DNA from: JAGNRR01 sp964389575
GTDB taxonomy: Bacteria; Bacteroidota; Bacteroidia; Chitinophagales; Chitinophagaceae
Assembly (NCBI GenBank): GCA_964389575.1
Contig: CAYMFF010000019.1
Coordinates: 1-39,683, forward strand
Length of the DNA: 39,683 nucleotides
Direction: 5' to 3'
In this document: positions 16,529-24,632 of the stretch, piece after piece
How the letters are laid out: the number at the start of each line of letters is the position of its first letter
Numbering within the stretch: the stretch's first letter is position 1
Position numbers and translations under genes: made by a program
The notes under the pieces: generated by a model
What the model was told of the DNA's origin: nothing
The model's input: only the letters and a program-made list of their open reading frames with translations
Database searches by the model: none

Positions 16529-19500
16529 TTACCTTATTAAGTTTATATCCCCCTTGAACGAATAATTCTCATCGCCAATATTGACCGTAATATTGTAGAA
16601 ATAGGTTCCTATGTCACAGGGAGTTCCTTTAAATGTTCCATCCCAAGCACCATCAAGATCTCTAGTGCTAAATACTTTTTGCCCCCAACGATTAAAAATA
16701 TCGAACGTCACAACCTTCACATCTCTTGTAGCCCAGATAATACGGAAAACATCATTTTTTTGATCTCCATTGGGGCTAAAGGCATTCGGGATAGTTGCAT
16801 TTGATATTTTGACGCGCACCGAATCTCTATCAGTACATCCAATGTTGGTAATAGCATTAATATAGTACACATGATTGTTCATAGGATATATTAAAGGGGT
16901 CAACGAATTTGGATTTTCAAGAGTTGGGTCTGGGTCCCAGAATATCGATGAACCTTGACTATTACTTCCATCTAAATATTCTCCCTGTCCATATTTCACA
17001 ACTTTATCGCGTCCTGCATCGGCATCCGCCTTCTCAACATCAATAAATATATTTCTAGTTACCGAGCAACCATAAATATCAGAAATTGTTACTTCATAAG
17101 TCTTCGGGCTGAAAGCCGTAATAGTAACACCAGATTGGGTCGGGTCGGTAAAATCAACTGCTGGATTCCAAGAGTACGTAGCCCCTCCAAAAGCCTTTAG
17201 ATCGGCTGCTTGACCAAAACAAACGGTAGAATCTTCAGGTGATACACTCATATTGGTGGTATCGCCTACATTTATATTTATAGTTGTTGAGCTTGTATCC
17301 ATACAATATCCTAGTCCAATATCGTAGATAACAGTAGCAGTATAGTTCGTAGCAAGATTCAGATTGACTGTTGGTTGAGCCGTATTTCCACCTGAAATAA
17401 TTGCGGTGGCCGGCGACCAAGAAATATTCATATCAGAATTAAAATTGGATATAGTAAGATCTAATTCAATCGGGTCATCAGAACAAACCGTGAAATCATT
17501 TGCACTTAGTATGGGTTTAATTCTGTCAAGGATTAGAATGGTTCTGTAGGCCGTGTCCTTGGATAAACAAAGACCTATATTTTCTGCAATTAATCGTATA
17601 GTATAGGTGCCAGCTTGTAAATAAGTATGATTTACCACCTGCCCTGTGTCAGTGCTTCCATCTCCAAAATCCCAGTCATACGTTGTATTGGCTAATGTAC
17701 TTACATTTCTTAATTCTAATGGTTCACCCGCGCAGGCTGTATCTCCTGGCAGAGCTGTAAAATCAGCGCTGATCGAAGAGTAACCAAATTCCATTTTAAA
17801 ACTAGCTATGTCCCAACTCGATGCTTGATTACTTGGACTCCATGCACCTGCTGAATTATAAGTTGCAGGAGAGCTTGTACAAACTGATTGGTAAATAATT
17901 CCCTGAGGATCAAAACGACTTCCTCCTCCATCAATATGATCACCGCCACTTCCCATATACGTTCCGTAAAGTAAACTGCCATACCCAGGTGTAAGTACTG
18001 CTATCCAGAATCCACCGGGTGTTGAATTTTGAGCATCTGGTGTCAGTGGTAGACCAGCACTTGCCCCTTGAGACGATACATAAACATTACCACAAACATC
18101 AAGTAGGAAGGCGGTAGGACGCAGTGAACCAGCTCCAATTACTGTGGATGACAAAGAGGCTGATAAAGTGGGATTCAACTGATCTATATAAATGGGACCT
18201 CCTGCATTTGAGTACACTCCGGGTGAAACCGGGTAAGTAGCAGAATTAGTTCTACCACAGACGTACACATTATTACTCCCATCAATTTGAACACGGTAGG
18301 AATCATCAACTCCTGATGTGCCAATGTAAGTTGATGCTACTAAGGTTGAAAAATTAGGATTAAGGATTGTTACAAAGCCATCCATTCCACCCTGCTGTGC
18401 AGTAAGTAACGCACCTGCTGTGGTTGGGAAGTTGGAGGAAGAAGTACTGCCGCAAGCGATCACCTCACCCGAACTCTTAATCAATACACCCAGTCCTCTA
18501 TCTGCATTTGAGCCACCTAAATAAGTACTAGCCAATAAGTTTACACAGTTAGAATCCATTTTTAGTACTACAGCATCTTGGAAACCTTGTGCAGCGGTTT
18601 GATAGGCACCTGCTGTGGTAGGAAAGTTTGTAGATGTAGTTACAGAAGAAACGAAGATATTATTGGTTACATCAACATTTACTTCGAGCTCATTGCTTCC
18701 CTCGCTACCGCTACCGCCAATATAAGTTGAACCTAAAAGAGCTGTGCCTCCTTGATCAAATACAGTAACAAACAAATCGGTTCCGCCATTTTGTGTGTTG
18801 TCATAACAAGATGCTGTTGTAGGAAAATTGCTACTCGTGCTGGTACCTGCAATTATGAGTTCATCATTACTATTGCATATCATACTACTTGGCAAATCTG
18901 ATCCGCCACCTCCCAAGTAAGATGAATAGTCTAAAGCAGTACCAGTAAGATTATAGGAATTCACACCCACATCTACCGATCCACCAAACGCTTGTTGAAA
19001 CGAACCCATGGTAACTGGCCAGCCGGCTCCAAAACTTTCTCCGCCTGAAAATAACTTACCTAATTGGTCGTATGCTGCACTCCAACCAAATGTCATTCCA
19101 GTACCACCACTGTAAGTTGCAAAGATTAATACAGGATCTATGATTAATTCTTTCTGAGTGTCATATCCATCTGGTAGTGAAAAGGAAAGAACATTATTTA
19201 CTAAAACAAATTTAGAACGGACCTCAACTTTAGTGCCGTTGATAATTTGATAGCAATATGGTTTTAGCTCTTTTTTGTTACCTAAACTTGTTTTTACTAT
19301 CAAATCTCCTTGGTGGTTAATAGTTGCTGTTGCACCTTCTAGTTCTAATTTTATTTCATTAGGCTGTGCACCAGGCGAAACATAAAATTCGTATTTCAAA
19401 CTATTTTTTTCTAAAAAGTAAGCTAAGTCTATCCCGTTGTAAATTTCTTTATATCTAATTTTTTCAAAGGTCGGCACATTGCTTTTCCATTTACTTTTGT

Positions 19501-19849
19501 CATTACCTATGTAATAGTTCTGGTAGTATTTTTTTCTTTTTTCTCCTTCAATCGATGTTGTTTGAGCATTTATAAAGTTGAATTTAAAGGCGTGAAAATT
19601 TACTTTGGTGGCATACGCTTTTGGGTCATCATGTGTTTCATGATGAATTTCTTCGACTTGATGCTCGTCATACAAATTGTAAACAATTGAATTTTTGGTA
19701 AAAAATAGGGCGCCACCGTTGATATTGGATTTGTAATCAAATTCTTGAGTCCATTGTCCTTTATTCTGGATAAAGAATCCACCAGAATTATCTTTGGCTT
19801 GTAACGAAAAACAACATAAAACTGTTAGGGCTATAAATAGGTATTTCAT
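16529..19849 (-). CDS. secreted SBBP-repeat / PKD protein with type B T9SS sorting domain
   Basis: 1106-residue exported surface or adhesin-like protein. Signal peptide MKYLFIALTVLCCFSLQA; N-terminal DUF7948-like domain (GGFFIQNKGQWTQEFDYK, to about 240); a beta-propeller region with SBBP-type repeats (about 245-690), several carrying SSNFPTTAG; a PKD domain at about 693-775 (YDWDFGDGSTDTG, HTYLQAGTYTIRL); further Ig-like segments; and a CHU_C/gliding-type sorting domain from about 1018 (NAFSPNGDQKNDVFRI, FNRWGQKVF, GTYFYNI). That last domain marks type IX secretion with type B sorting. The propeller repeats are also visible as DNA repeats near 18412, 18610 and 18800. The partner or ligand is unknown. 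Confidence 0.88.
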   Translation of the reverse strand: MKYLFIALTVLCCFSLQAKDNSGGFFIQNKGQWTQEFDYKSNINGGALFFTKNSIVYNLYDEHQVEEIHHETHDDPKAYATKVNFHAFKFNFINAQTTSIEGEKRKKYYQNYYIGNDKSKWKSNVPTFEKIRYKEIYNGIDLAYFLEKNSLKYEFYVSPGAQPNEIKLELEGATATINHQGDLIVKTSLGNKKELKPYCYQIINGTKVEVRSKFVLVNNVLSFSLPDGYDTQKELIIDPVLIFATYSGGTGMTFGWSAAYDQLGKLFSGGESFGAGWPVTMGSFQQAFGGSVDVGVNSYNLTGTALDYSSYLGGGGSDLPSSMICNSNDELIIAGTSTSSNFPTTASCYDNTQNGGTDLFVTVFDQGGTALLGSTYIGGSGSEGSNELEVNVDVTNNIFVSSVTTSTNFPTTAGAYQTAAQGFQDAVVLKMDSNCVNLLASTYLGGSNADRGLGVLIKSSGEVIACGSTSSSNFPTTAGALLTAQQGGMDGFVTILNPNFSTLVASTYIGTSGVDDSYRVQIDGSNNVYVCGRTNSATYPVSPGVYSNAGGPIYIDQLNPTLSASLSSTVIGAGSLRPTAFLLDVCGNVYVSSQGASAGLPLTPDAQNSTPGGFWIAVLTPGYGSLLYGTYMGSGGDHIDGGGSRFDPQGIIYQSVCTSSPATYNSAGAWSPSNQASSWDIASFKMEFGYSSISADFTALPGDTACAGEPLELRNVSTLANTTYDWDFGDGSTDTGQVVNHTYLQAGTYTIRLIAENIGLCLSKDTAYRTILILDRIKPILSANDFTVCSDDPIELDLTISNFNSDMNISWSPATAIISGGNTAQPTVNLNLATNYTATVIYDIGLGYCMDTSSTTININVGDTTNMSVSPEDSTVCFGQAADLKAFGGATYSWNPAVDFTDPTQSGVTITAFSPKTYEVTISDIYGCSVTRNIFIDVEKADADAGRDKVVKYGQGEYLDGSNSQGSSIFWDPDPTLENPNSLTPLIYPMNNHVYYINAITNIGCTDRDSVRVKISNATIPNAFSPNGDQKNDVFRIIWATRDVKVVTFDIFNRWGQKVFSTRDLDGAWDGTFKGTPCDIGTYFYNITVNIGDENYSFKGDINLIR

Positions 19850-19939
19850 AAGCAGGATTTCTATATGCTAGACGTACAAAATAACTAAAATGGTTAGGTG
19901 AATTTCCATTTTATTTTCAAATTCAACCCAGAATGGACG

Positions 19940-20902
19940 TTAAAACGAATTTTTTACACCCATATGACCATTTTCAAGTAGCAATCGAACACTCGCTTTC
20001 TTTAGCTTTTTGATTTTAGGGCCTATTTCTCCGTCTGAGATTTGGATAATTTTTACTTTTTTAAAGTTTTCCATTTTTAATAACTGACGAGAATCCATGG
20101 TGAGATTATAAAGCGCTTTCATAAAATAACTCATTTTATTTACCCGAAAAGGCGCTATTGAATTAGGGTTTTTACTTTTTAATTGAGCCTCTCTAACTAT
20201 TTGAAAAGCAAGAATATTTTCCTGCGGGACGGTAAACATTTCAACCGGGAGGTTACTACTAATGCCACCATCAACACAAAGATCATAATATCCTGTGCTG
20301 GGAATCTTTTTTAGGACCTTACCATTGGTATCAATACAAACTGATTTAAAATAATACGGAATGGACATACTGATGCGAACCGCTGTTGCTATCTCCATGT
20401 CGGGATAGGTTCTATAATTAAAATGCAAGCTCTTTTGATTGTTTACCGAAGTGCCCAAAATATATAGGTCTTTGTATTTTGGATTAGTATGAATTTCTTT
20501 AAAGGTAATATTGGGATTGCCCGTTTTAGAAGCGATATGTTTTCGAATCCATTTTTCAAAAACACGTCCTTCGTACCAACCAAAAAATCGTTTGGTATTT
20601 CGAATGCCACTAACCAATGGAAATTTGTTATCATTAAAATCAGCGAAGTTCATTTTAAGCAAATGATATTCCATTTCTTCAGGCGAAAAGCCCAATGACA
20701 AAAAACAAGCTGTAATCGCACCTGCACTACTACCACCAACAGCTTGCATAGAATCGAGATAATTTTTCTTTTCTAATTCTTTAAGCGCACCCACGTAAGC
20801 AATGCCTCGAATGCCCGCTCCTTCGAACACCCAATGCGTATAAGTAGCTTGAGATTGAAAGGAAGCGAATAAAATGAAAATGCTCAGTATTGCTTTTTTC
20901 AT
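19940..20902 (-). CDS. secreted patatin-like phospholipase
   Basis: 320 residues. Signal peptide MKKAILSIFILFASFQSQA, then a patatin domain: oxyanion-hole loop EGAGIRG (27-33), nucleophile elbow GSSAG with Ser59, and catalytic Asp211 in DGGISSNLP. The Ser-Asp dyad is complete, so it should be an active lipid acyl hydrolase acting in the periplasm or outside. It is shorter than the PlpD-type and lacks a C-terminal barrel. The start was moved to ATG 20902: the open frame continues to 21025, but the ATG at 20902 begins a clean signal peptide and directly follows a perfect -7 box. Confidence 0.85.
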   Translation of the reverse strand: MKKAILSIFILFASFQSQATYTHWVFEGAGIRGIAYVGALKELEKKNYLDSMQAVGGSSAGAITACFLSLGFSPEEMEYHLLKMNFADFNDNKFPLVSGIRNTKRFFGWYEGRVFEKWIRKHIASKTGNPNITFKEIHTNPKYKDLYILGTSVNNQKSLHFNYRTYPDMEIATAVRISMSIPYYFKSVCIDTNGKVLKKIPSTGYYDLCVDGGISSNLPVEMFTVPQENILAFQIVREAQLKSKNPNSIAPFRVNKMSYFMKALYNLTMDSRQLLKMENFKKVKIIQISDGEIGPKIKKLKKASVRLLLENGHMGVKNSF

Positions 20903-20906
20903 TGAG

Positions 20907-20914
20907 CAAAAATA
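20907..20914 (-). promoter_or_regulatory. -7 box TATTTTTG of the patatin gene
   Basis: Minus-strand TATTTTTG, then CTCA, then ATG (20902). A TTG lies 17 bp upstream of the box and could be the -33 element. The 4-nt distance suggests a leaderless transcript and fixes the start codon. Confidence 0.6.
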
Positions 20915-21083
20915 GAGCGTCGAAAATTTGACAAGGCTACCGCGAATGTTAAATATCTTGTTCGTATTAATCCTCTGGCATATTCTAAAGATCTTAGCTT
21001 GCAACATATCGAGCCAAAAAACCATGTGAAAACCTCGTTACTGCCATAAATTATGTTAATTTAACGCTTTCAAATAATACTAT

Positions 21084-22658
21084 ATGAGTCAAGAAGTAAT
21101 ACTAGAAGAAAATAAAGACGATCAATGGCCAGAGAAGTCAACAGGACATCCTAAGGGTCTTATGACCTTATTCTTTTCAGAAATGTGGGAACGTTTCTGT
21201 TACTATGGAATGCGCACCTTACTGACGCTTTATTTAGTAAAGTCTCTTATGCAAGGTGATGCTGAAGCCTCATTAATCTACGGTGGATATACAGCTTTGG
21301 TTTATGCAGCGCCAATATTAGGTGGTCGCATGGCTGATAAATATTTAGGGTATCGATACGCTGTTTTATTTGGAGCGGTTATGATGGCTATTGGTGAGTT
21401 TATTATCCTCGGTGGTACTGAGTCTATGTTGTTGATAGGTATGGGTGCGCTTATTGTAGGTAATGGATATTTTAAAGCTAATATTTCTACTATCGTTGGT
21501 AAACTATATAAAGATGGAGACCCAAGAAGGGATTCTGGTTTTACTATTTTCTATATCGGAATTAATATCGGGGCATTTTTGGCGACCACTGTCGTTGCCT
21601 ATGTGGGAGAAACCTATGGTTTTAAATATGGATTTGGATTAGCTGGTTTGGGAATGTTAGCCGGTTTCTTGATTTTTTGGTCCGGAAGAAAAAACTTCTC
21701 CAGAGCGCCTGGTGTGGACATACACCCTGCTGGTTTAGACAAAGCATTTGGTCCGCTTAACTGGGTTCAAGCGATTACGATTGGTTCATTAGCCTTAATT
21801 CCATTGTGCTATGTACTAATTAAATTGAGTACCGTTTTAGGTCTTTTACTGTTAGGTTTATTCATTTTGATATGTGTCCAACTGATTATGGCTGGTATGA
21901 AAGCCGACAAAGAGATGGAAATGGGTGCTGAAGTAGATGGCTTACTAAAAGATAATCCATCGAGTAAAACTCCAATTTGGAAAGATCGAATGATTGCTCT
22001 TGTGATTTTGATGTTGGTGAACATTGTTTTCTGGGCTTGTTTTGAGCAAGCAGGAACATCACTTACGCTTTTCGCTGATAAGAATGTAGATCGTATGATT
22101 GGTGGTTGGGAAATGCCGGCTTCTATGACGCAGTTTTTTAATCCATTATTTATTGTAATATTTGGTTCTGTATTTTCAGTGCTATGGGTCAAGTTGGCTA
22201 AGGTTGGTAAAAACCCAAGTATTCCTGTTAAGTTTGGATTAGCCTTCTTTCAGATTGCAGCTGGTTTCTTAGTGACTAAGGCTATGATGCCTTTTGTCAA
22301 CGAAGCTTTCCAAGTTCCGTTAATTACAGTAGTATTACTATACTTATTGCACACTACCGGTGAGTTATTTATCTCGCCTATTGGATTATCAATGGTTACT
22401 AAAATGGCTCCAAAAAATATCGCTGGAACGGCCATGGGTGCATGGTTCCTGAGTTTTGCAATGGCCAATTACCTAGGTGGTATTATCGCTTCTATGACTG
22501 GCGGACATGGCGAAGATGGTGGTGCATTAGACGCGGCAGCCGGACTAGCAAAATACACAGAAGTTTTTTCAATCTTAGCTTATGTTCTCCTTGGAATTGG
22601 AGCTCTGGTAATTATTTTAAATAAACCAATTAAAAAATTAATGCACGGAGTAGAATAG
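21084..22658 (+). CDS. POT family proton-dependent peptide transporter
   Basis: 524-residue inner-membrane symporter importing di- and tripeptides with protons (POT/PTR2 family of the MFS). Signature ExxERFxYY is intact as E33-M-W-E36-R-F-C-Y-Y41; the second signature FTIFYIGINIGAF is at 153-165 and FKANISTIVGKLY at 130-142. About 14 hydrophobic helices are visible. No obvious -7 box precedes the ATG, unlike many neighbours. The gene stands alone and ends in a strong intrinsic terminator at 22680-22714. Confidence 0.93.
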   Translation: MSQEVILEENKDDQWPEKSTGHPKGLMTLFFSEMWERFCYYGMRTLLTLYLVKSLMQGDAEASLIYGGYTALVYAAPILGGRMADKYLGYRYAVLFGAVMMAIGEFIILGGTESMLLIGMGALIVGNGYFKANISTIVGKLYKDGDPRRDSGFTIFYIGINIGAFLATTVVAYVGETYGFKYGFGLAGLGMLAGFLIFWSGRKNFSRAPGVDIHPAGLDKAFGPLNWVQAITIGSLALIPLCYVLIKLSTVLGLLLLGLFILICVQLIMAGMKADKEMEMGAEVDGLLKDNPSSKTPIWKDRMIALVILMLVNIVFWACFEQAGTSLTLFADKNVDRMIGGWEMPASMTQFFNPLFIVIFGSVFSVLWVKLAKVGKNPSIPVKFGLAFFQIAAGFLVTKAMMPFVNEAFQVPLITVVLLYLLHTTGELFISPIGLSMVTKMAPKNIAGTAMGAWFLSFAMANYLGGIIASMTGGHGEDGGALDAAAGLAKYTEVFSILAYVLLGIGALVIILNKPIKKLMHGVE

Positions 22659-22679
22659 CATGACTCCTTAAATTTATAT

Positions 22680-22714
22680 AGCCCATAATTCATTAGCGTT
22701 ATGGGCTTTTTTTT
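22680..22714 (+). terminator. rho-independent terminator of the peptide transporter gene
   Basis: Stem AGCCCATAA / TTATGGGCT (9 bp) with a 10-nt loop, followed by eight T (22707-22714). Classical intrinsic terminator between the transporter and glyS. It also shows that an in-frame ATG at 22701 cannot be the glyS start. Confidence 0.9.
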
Positions 22715-22748
22715 ATGGATTGGGGAATGCTTTTGTACGTCAAAGATT

Positions 22749-22756
22749 TACTTTTG
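22749..22756 (+). promoter_or_regulatory. -7 box TACTTTTG of glyS
   Basis: TACTTTTG ends 7 nt before the glyS ATG at 22764. Perfect TAnnTTTG match; the nearest upstream TTTTG (22731-22735) is only 13 bp away, shorter than the usual spacing. Suggests a leaderless or nearly leaderless message. Confidence 0.5.
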
Positions 22757-22763
22757 CTCCACT

Positions 22764-24221
22764 ATGGCACAACAAAATTCATGGCAATCTTTGGTAGCAC
22801 ATTGTAAAGAGTACGGTTTTATTTTTCAGAGTAGTGAAATTTATGATGGCTTGCAGGCGGTGTATGATTATGGTCCTTGGGGTGTAGAGCTCAAAAAAAA
22901 TATCAGAGAGTATTGGTGGAAGACCATGGTGTATCAAAACCAAAATATTGTGGGGATTGATGCTTCTATTTTTATGCATCCTACTACCTGGAAAGCCAGT
23001 GGGCATGTAGATAGTTTTTCTGACCCTTTAATAGATAACTTAGATAGTAATAAACGTTATCGTGTAGATCATTTGATAGAAGGTCATGCTGATAGTTTAA
23101 GAGAGGCAGGCGAATCTGATAAAGCACAAGCTTTATTAGATGAAATGGAGAAGCTAGAAAAAGAAGAGAATCTTGCGGGCTTAAAAAACTTAATTATTAG
23201 CAATGATATTAAGTGTGCCGTAAGTGAAACCTGCAATTGGACCGACGTGCGTCAATTTAATTTAATGTTTGGCACGCAAGTAGGTTCGGTAGCAGAGGAT
23301 TCTACTGAAATTTATTTGCGTCCTGAAACTGCACAAGGAATTTTTGTCAATTTTTTAAATGTTCAAAAAACAAGTCGTCAAAAAATACCCTTTGGAATAG
23401 CCCAAACCGGTAAAGCTTTTCGTAATGAAATAGTAGCTCGCCAGTTTATTTTTAGAATGCGAGAGTTTGAACAAATGGAGATGCAATTTTTTGTACGGCC
23501 TGGCACACAAAAAGAATGGTACGAACATTGGAAAGAAAAGCGAAATCAGTGGCATCAAGATTTAGGAATTCCAGCAGAGAAATCTCGTTTTCATGACCAT
23601 GTAAAATTGGCCCACTACGCTGATGCGGCCTGTGATATAGAATATGAGTTTCCGTTCGGTTTCAAAGAAGTAGAAGGGATTCATTCTCGTACTGATTTTG
23701 ATTTAAAACAGCACCAAGAGTTTAGTAAAAAGAAGCAACAGTATTTTGATAATGATATAGATCCAGAAACGAATAAACCCTATGGTAATTATGTGCCTTA
23801 CGTAATTGAAACTTCTATTGGTCTGGACAGAACGGTTTTGATGGTTTTGAGCGAAGCATTTAAAGAGGAAGATTTATCTACCGAAGAAAAGAAAGACAGC
23901 CGAAAGGTTTTAAGTATTCCACCTAAATTGGCTCCGATTAAATTAGCGATTCTTCCGTTGATTAAAAAGAAAGGTTTACCCGAAAAGGCGAAAGAGCTAT
24001 TGGCAGAATGTCAAGAAGAATTTAATTGTTTTTATGAAGAAAAAAACGCGATTGGAAAACGCTACAGAATTCAAGATGCATTAGGAACACCGTTTTGTGT
24101 AACCATAGATTTTGATACGTTGGAAGATAATACGGTTACCATTCGTCATAGAGATTCTATGGAGCAAGAGCGTATACCGATGAGCGCCGTGAAGGATTTG
24201 GTAAAGAATTCTTTGAAGTAA
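22764..24221 (+). CDS. glyS: glycyl-tRNA synthetase (dimeric class II type)
   Basis: Charges tRNA-Gly with glycine. The 485-residue protein is the single-chain alpha2 type (as in Thermus and eukaryotes), not the alpha2beta2 type. N-terminal WQSLVAHCKEYGFIFQSSEIY and YDYGPWGVELKKNI are diagnostic; motif 2 region TGKAFRNEIVARQFIFRMRE lies at about 215-234, motif 3 (IGLDRTVLMVL) near 355, and the anticodon-binding domain from about 385 (PIKLAILPLIKKKGLPEKA ... IRHRDSMEQERIP). Start at ATG 22764, because the longer frame to 22701 begins inside the preceding terminator and adds a non-family leader. Confidence 0.96.
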   Translation: MAQQNSWQSLVAHCKEYGFIFQSSEIYDGLQAVYDYGPWGVELKKNIREYWWKTMVYQNQNIVGIDASIFMHPTTWKASGHVDSFSDPLIDNLDSNKRYRVDHLIEGHADSLREAGESDKAQALLDEMEKLEKEENLAGLKNLIISNDIKCAVSETCNWTDVRQFNLMFGTQVGSVAEDSTEIYLRPETAQGIFVNFLNVQKTSRQKIPFGIAQTGKAFRNEIVARQFIFRMREFEQMEMQFFVRPGTQKEWYEHWKEKRNQWHQDLGIPAEKSRFHDHVKLAHYADAACDIEYEFPFGFKEVEGIHSRTDFDLKQHQEFSKKKQQYFDNDIDPETNKPYGNYVPYVIETSIGLDRTVLMVLSEAFKEEDLSTEEKKDSRKVLSIPPKLAPIKLAILPLIKKKGLPEKAKELLAECQEEFNCFYEEKNAIGKRYRIQDALGTPFCVTIDFDTLEDNTVTIRHRDSMEQERIPMSAVKDLVKNSLK

Positions 24222-24241
24222 ATTGATTACCTTCGACATAT

Positions 24242-24403
24242 ATGTTTCAAAACGAAAAAAAGAGAAAACGAATAGCCATTTTCTTATTGAGCCTAACGGT
24301 ATTATTAAGTTTGGGTAGTGTTTATGGCTGGAACGATGGCCAACAATTTTTTAATGAGTACGAGGTGAACACATGGTTTTGCTGTATCGGTTGTTTTGGA
24401 TAA
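24242..24403 (+). CDS. small WNDGQ membrane peptide, copy 1
   Basis: 53-residue ORF not recognised as any known family. A basic N-terminus (NEKKRKR, 4-10) is followed by one hydrophobic helix (about 11-28), then the motif GWNDGQQFF at 29-37 and a Cys-rich end WFCCIGCFG. By the positive-inside rule the tail should lie outside the cytoplasm. The neighbouring ORF at 24416-24550 has the same layout and the same WNDGQ motif, which supports both being real genes. TACCTTCG, one mismatch from the -7 box, ends 6 nt before the ATG. It follows glyS by 20 bp. Confidence 0.6.
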   Translation: MFQNEKKRKRIAIFLLSLTVLLSLGSVYGWNDGQQFFNEYEVNTWFCCIGCFG

Positions 24404-24408
24404 TTTTG
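24401..24408 (+). promoter_or_regulatory. -7 box TAATTTTG of small peptide copy 2
   Basis: Perfect TAnnTTTG that starts at the TAA stop of copy 1 and ends 7 nt before the TTG start of copy 2. The matching position before copy 1 holds TACCTTCG, 173 bp upstream, so gene and promoter appear duplicated together. Confidence 0.5.
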
Positions 24409-24415
24409 ATTAGCA

Positions 24416-24550
24416 TTGAACCAAACAAAGAAATCAAAAATCATTGCTATCGTATTACTGATATTATTAGTTTTATTCATAGTGTTTATCGAACCTTGCT
24501 GGAACGATGGTCAACTCGGTTTTCGTTTAATACAGTATTGTCCTAAATAA
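24416..24550 (+). CDS. small WNDGQ membrane peptide, copy 2
   Basis: 44-residue ORF using a TTG start, the only start candidate after an in-frame stop at 24407-24409. Basic N-terminus (KKSK), one hydrophobic helix (about 9-25), then PCWNDGQLGF (27-36) and a short tail ending QYCPK. It aligns with copy 1 through the helix and the WNDGQ motif, and the DNA around that motif (GCTGGAACGATGG[C/T]CAAC) matches at 17 of 18 positions. Function unknown; single-pass inner-membrane peptide is inferred. The next feature is an inverted repeat 2 nt after its stop. Confidence 0.55.
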   Translation: MNQTKKSKIIAIVLLILLVLFIVFIEPCWNDGQLGFRLIQYCPK

Positions 24551-24552
24551 AT

Positions 24553-24575
24553 TTTAACAGTCTCGAACTGTTAAA
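24553..24575 (+). terminator. inverted repeat after the small peptide genes
   Basis: Perfect 8-bp inverted repeat TTTAACAG / CTGTTAAA with 7-nt loop TCTCGAA, starting 2 nt after the stop of peptide copy 2. There is no T-tract after it, so it is either a weak terminator or an operator for the next gene. The remaining bases to 24632 are AT-rich, with TAATTTG (7 bp, one base short of the -7 consensus) about 20-25 nt before the next ATG. Confidence 0.4.
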
Positions 24576-24632
24576 GTCCTTGCACTGCAGAATTATTTTT
24601 TCTAATTTGGTTCAAAATTTAATACCCTAATT

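Noticed and set aside
18400..18850. Short DNA repeats as a possible CRISPR or mobile element
   Set aside because: They encode the SSNFPTTAG repeats of the SBBP propeller protein and stay in frame; spacing is that of protein blades.
20903..21025. Longer N-terminus for the patatin protein
   Set aside because: The ATG at 20902 starts a clean signal peptide and directly follows a perfect -7 box; the extension hides the signal peptide.
22701..22763. Longer N-terminus for glycyl-tRNA synthetase
   Set aside because: It begins inside the terminator of the preceding gene and adds a Cys/Phe-rich leader not found in the family.
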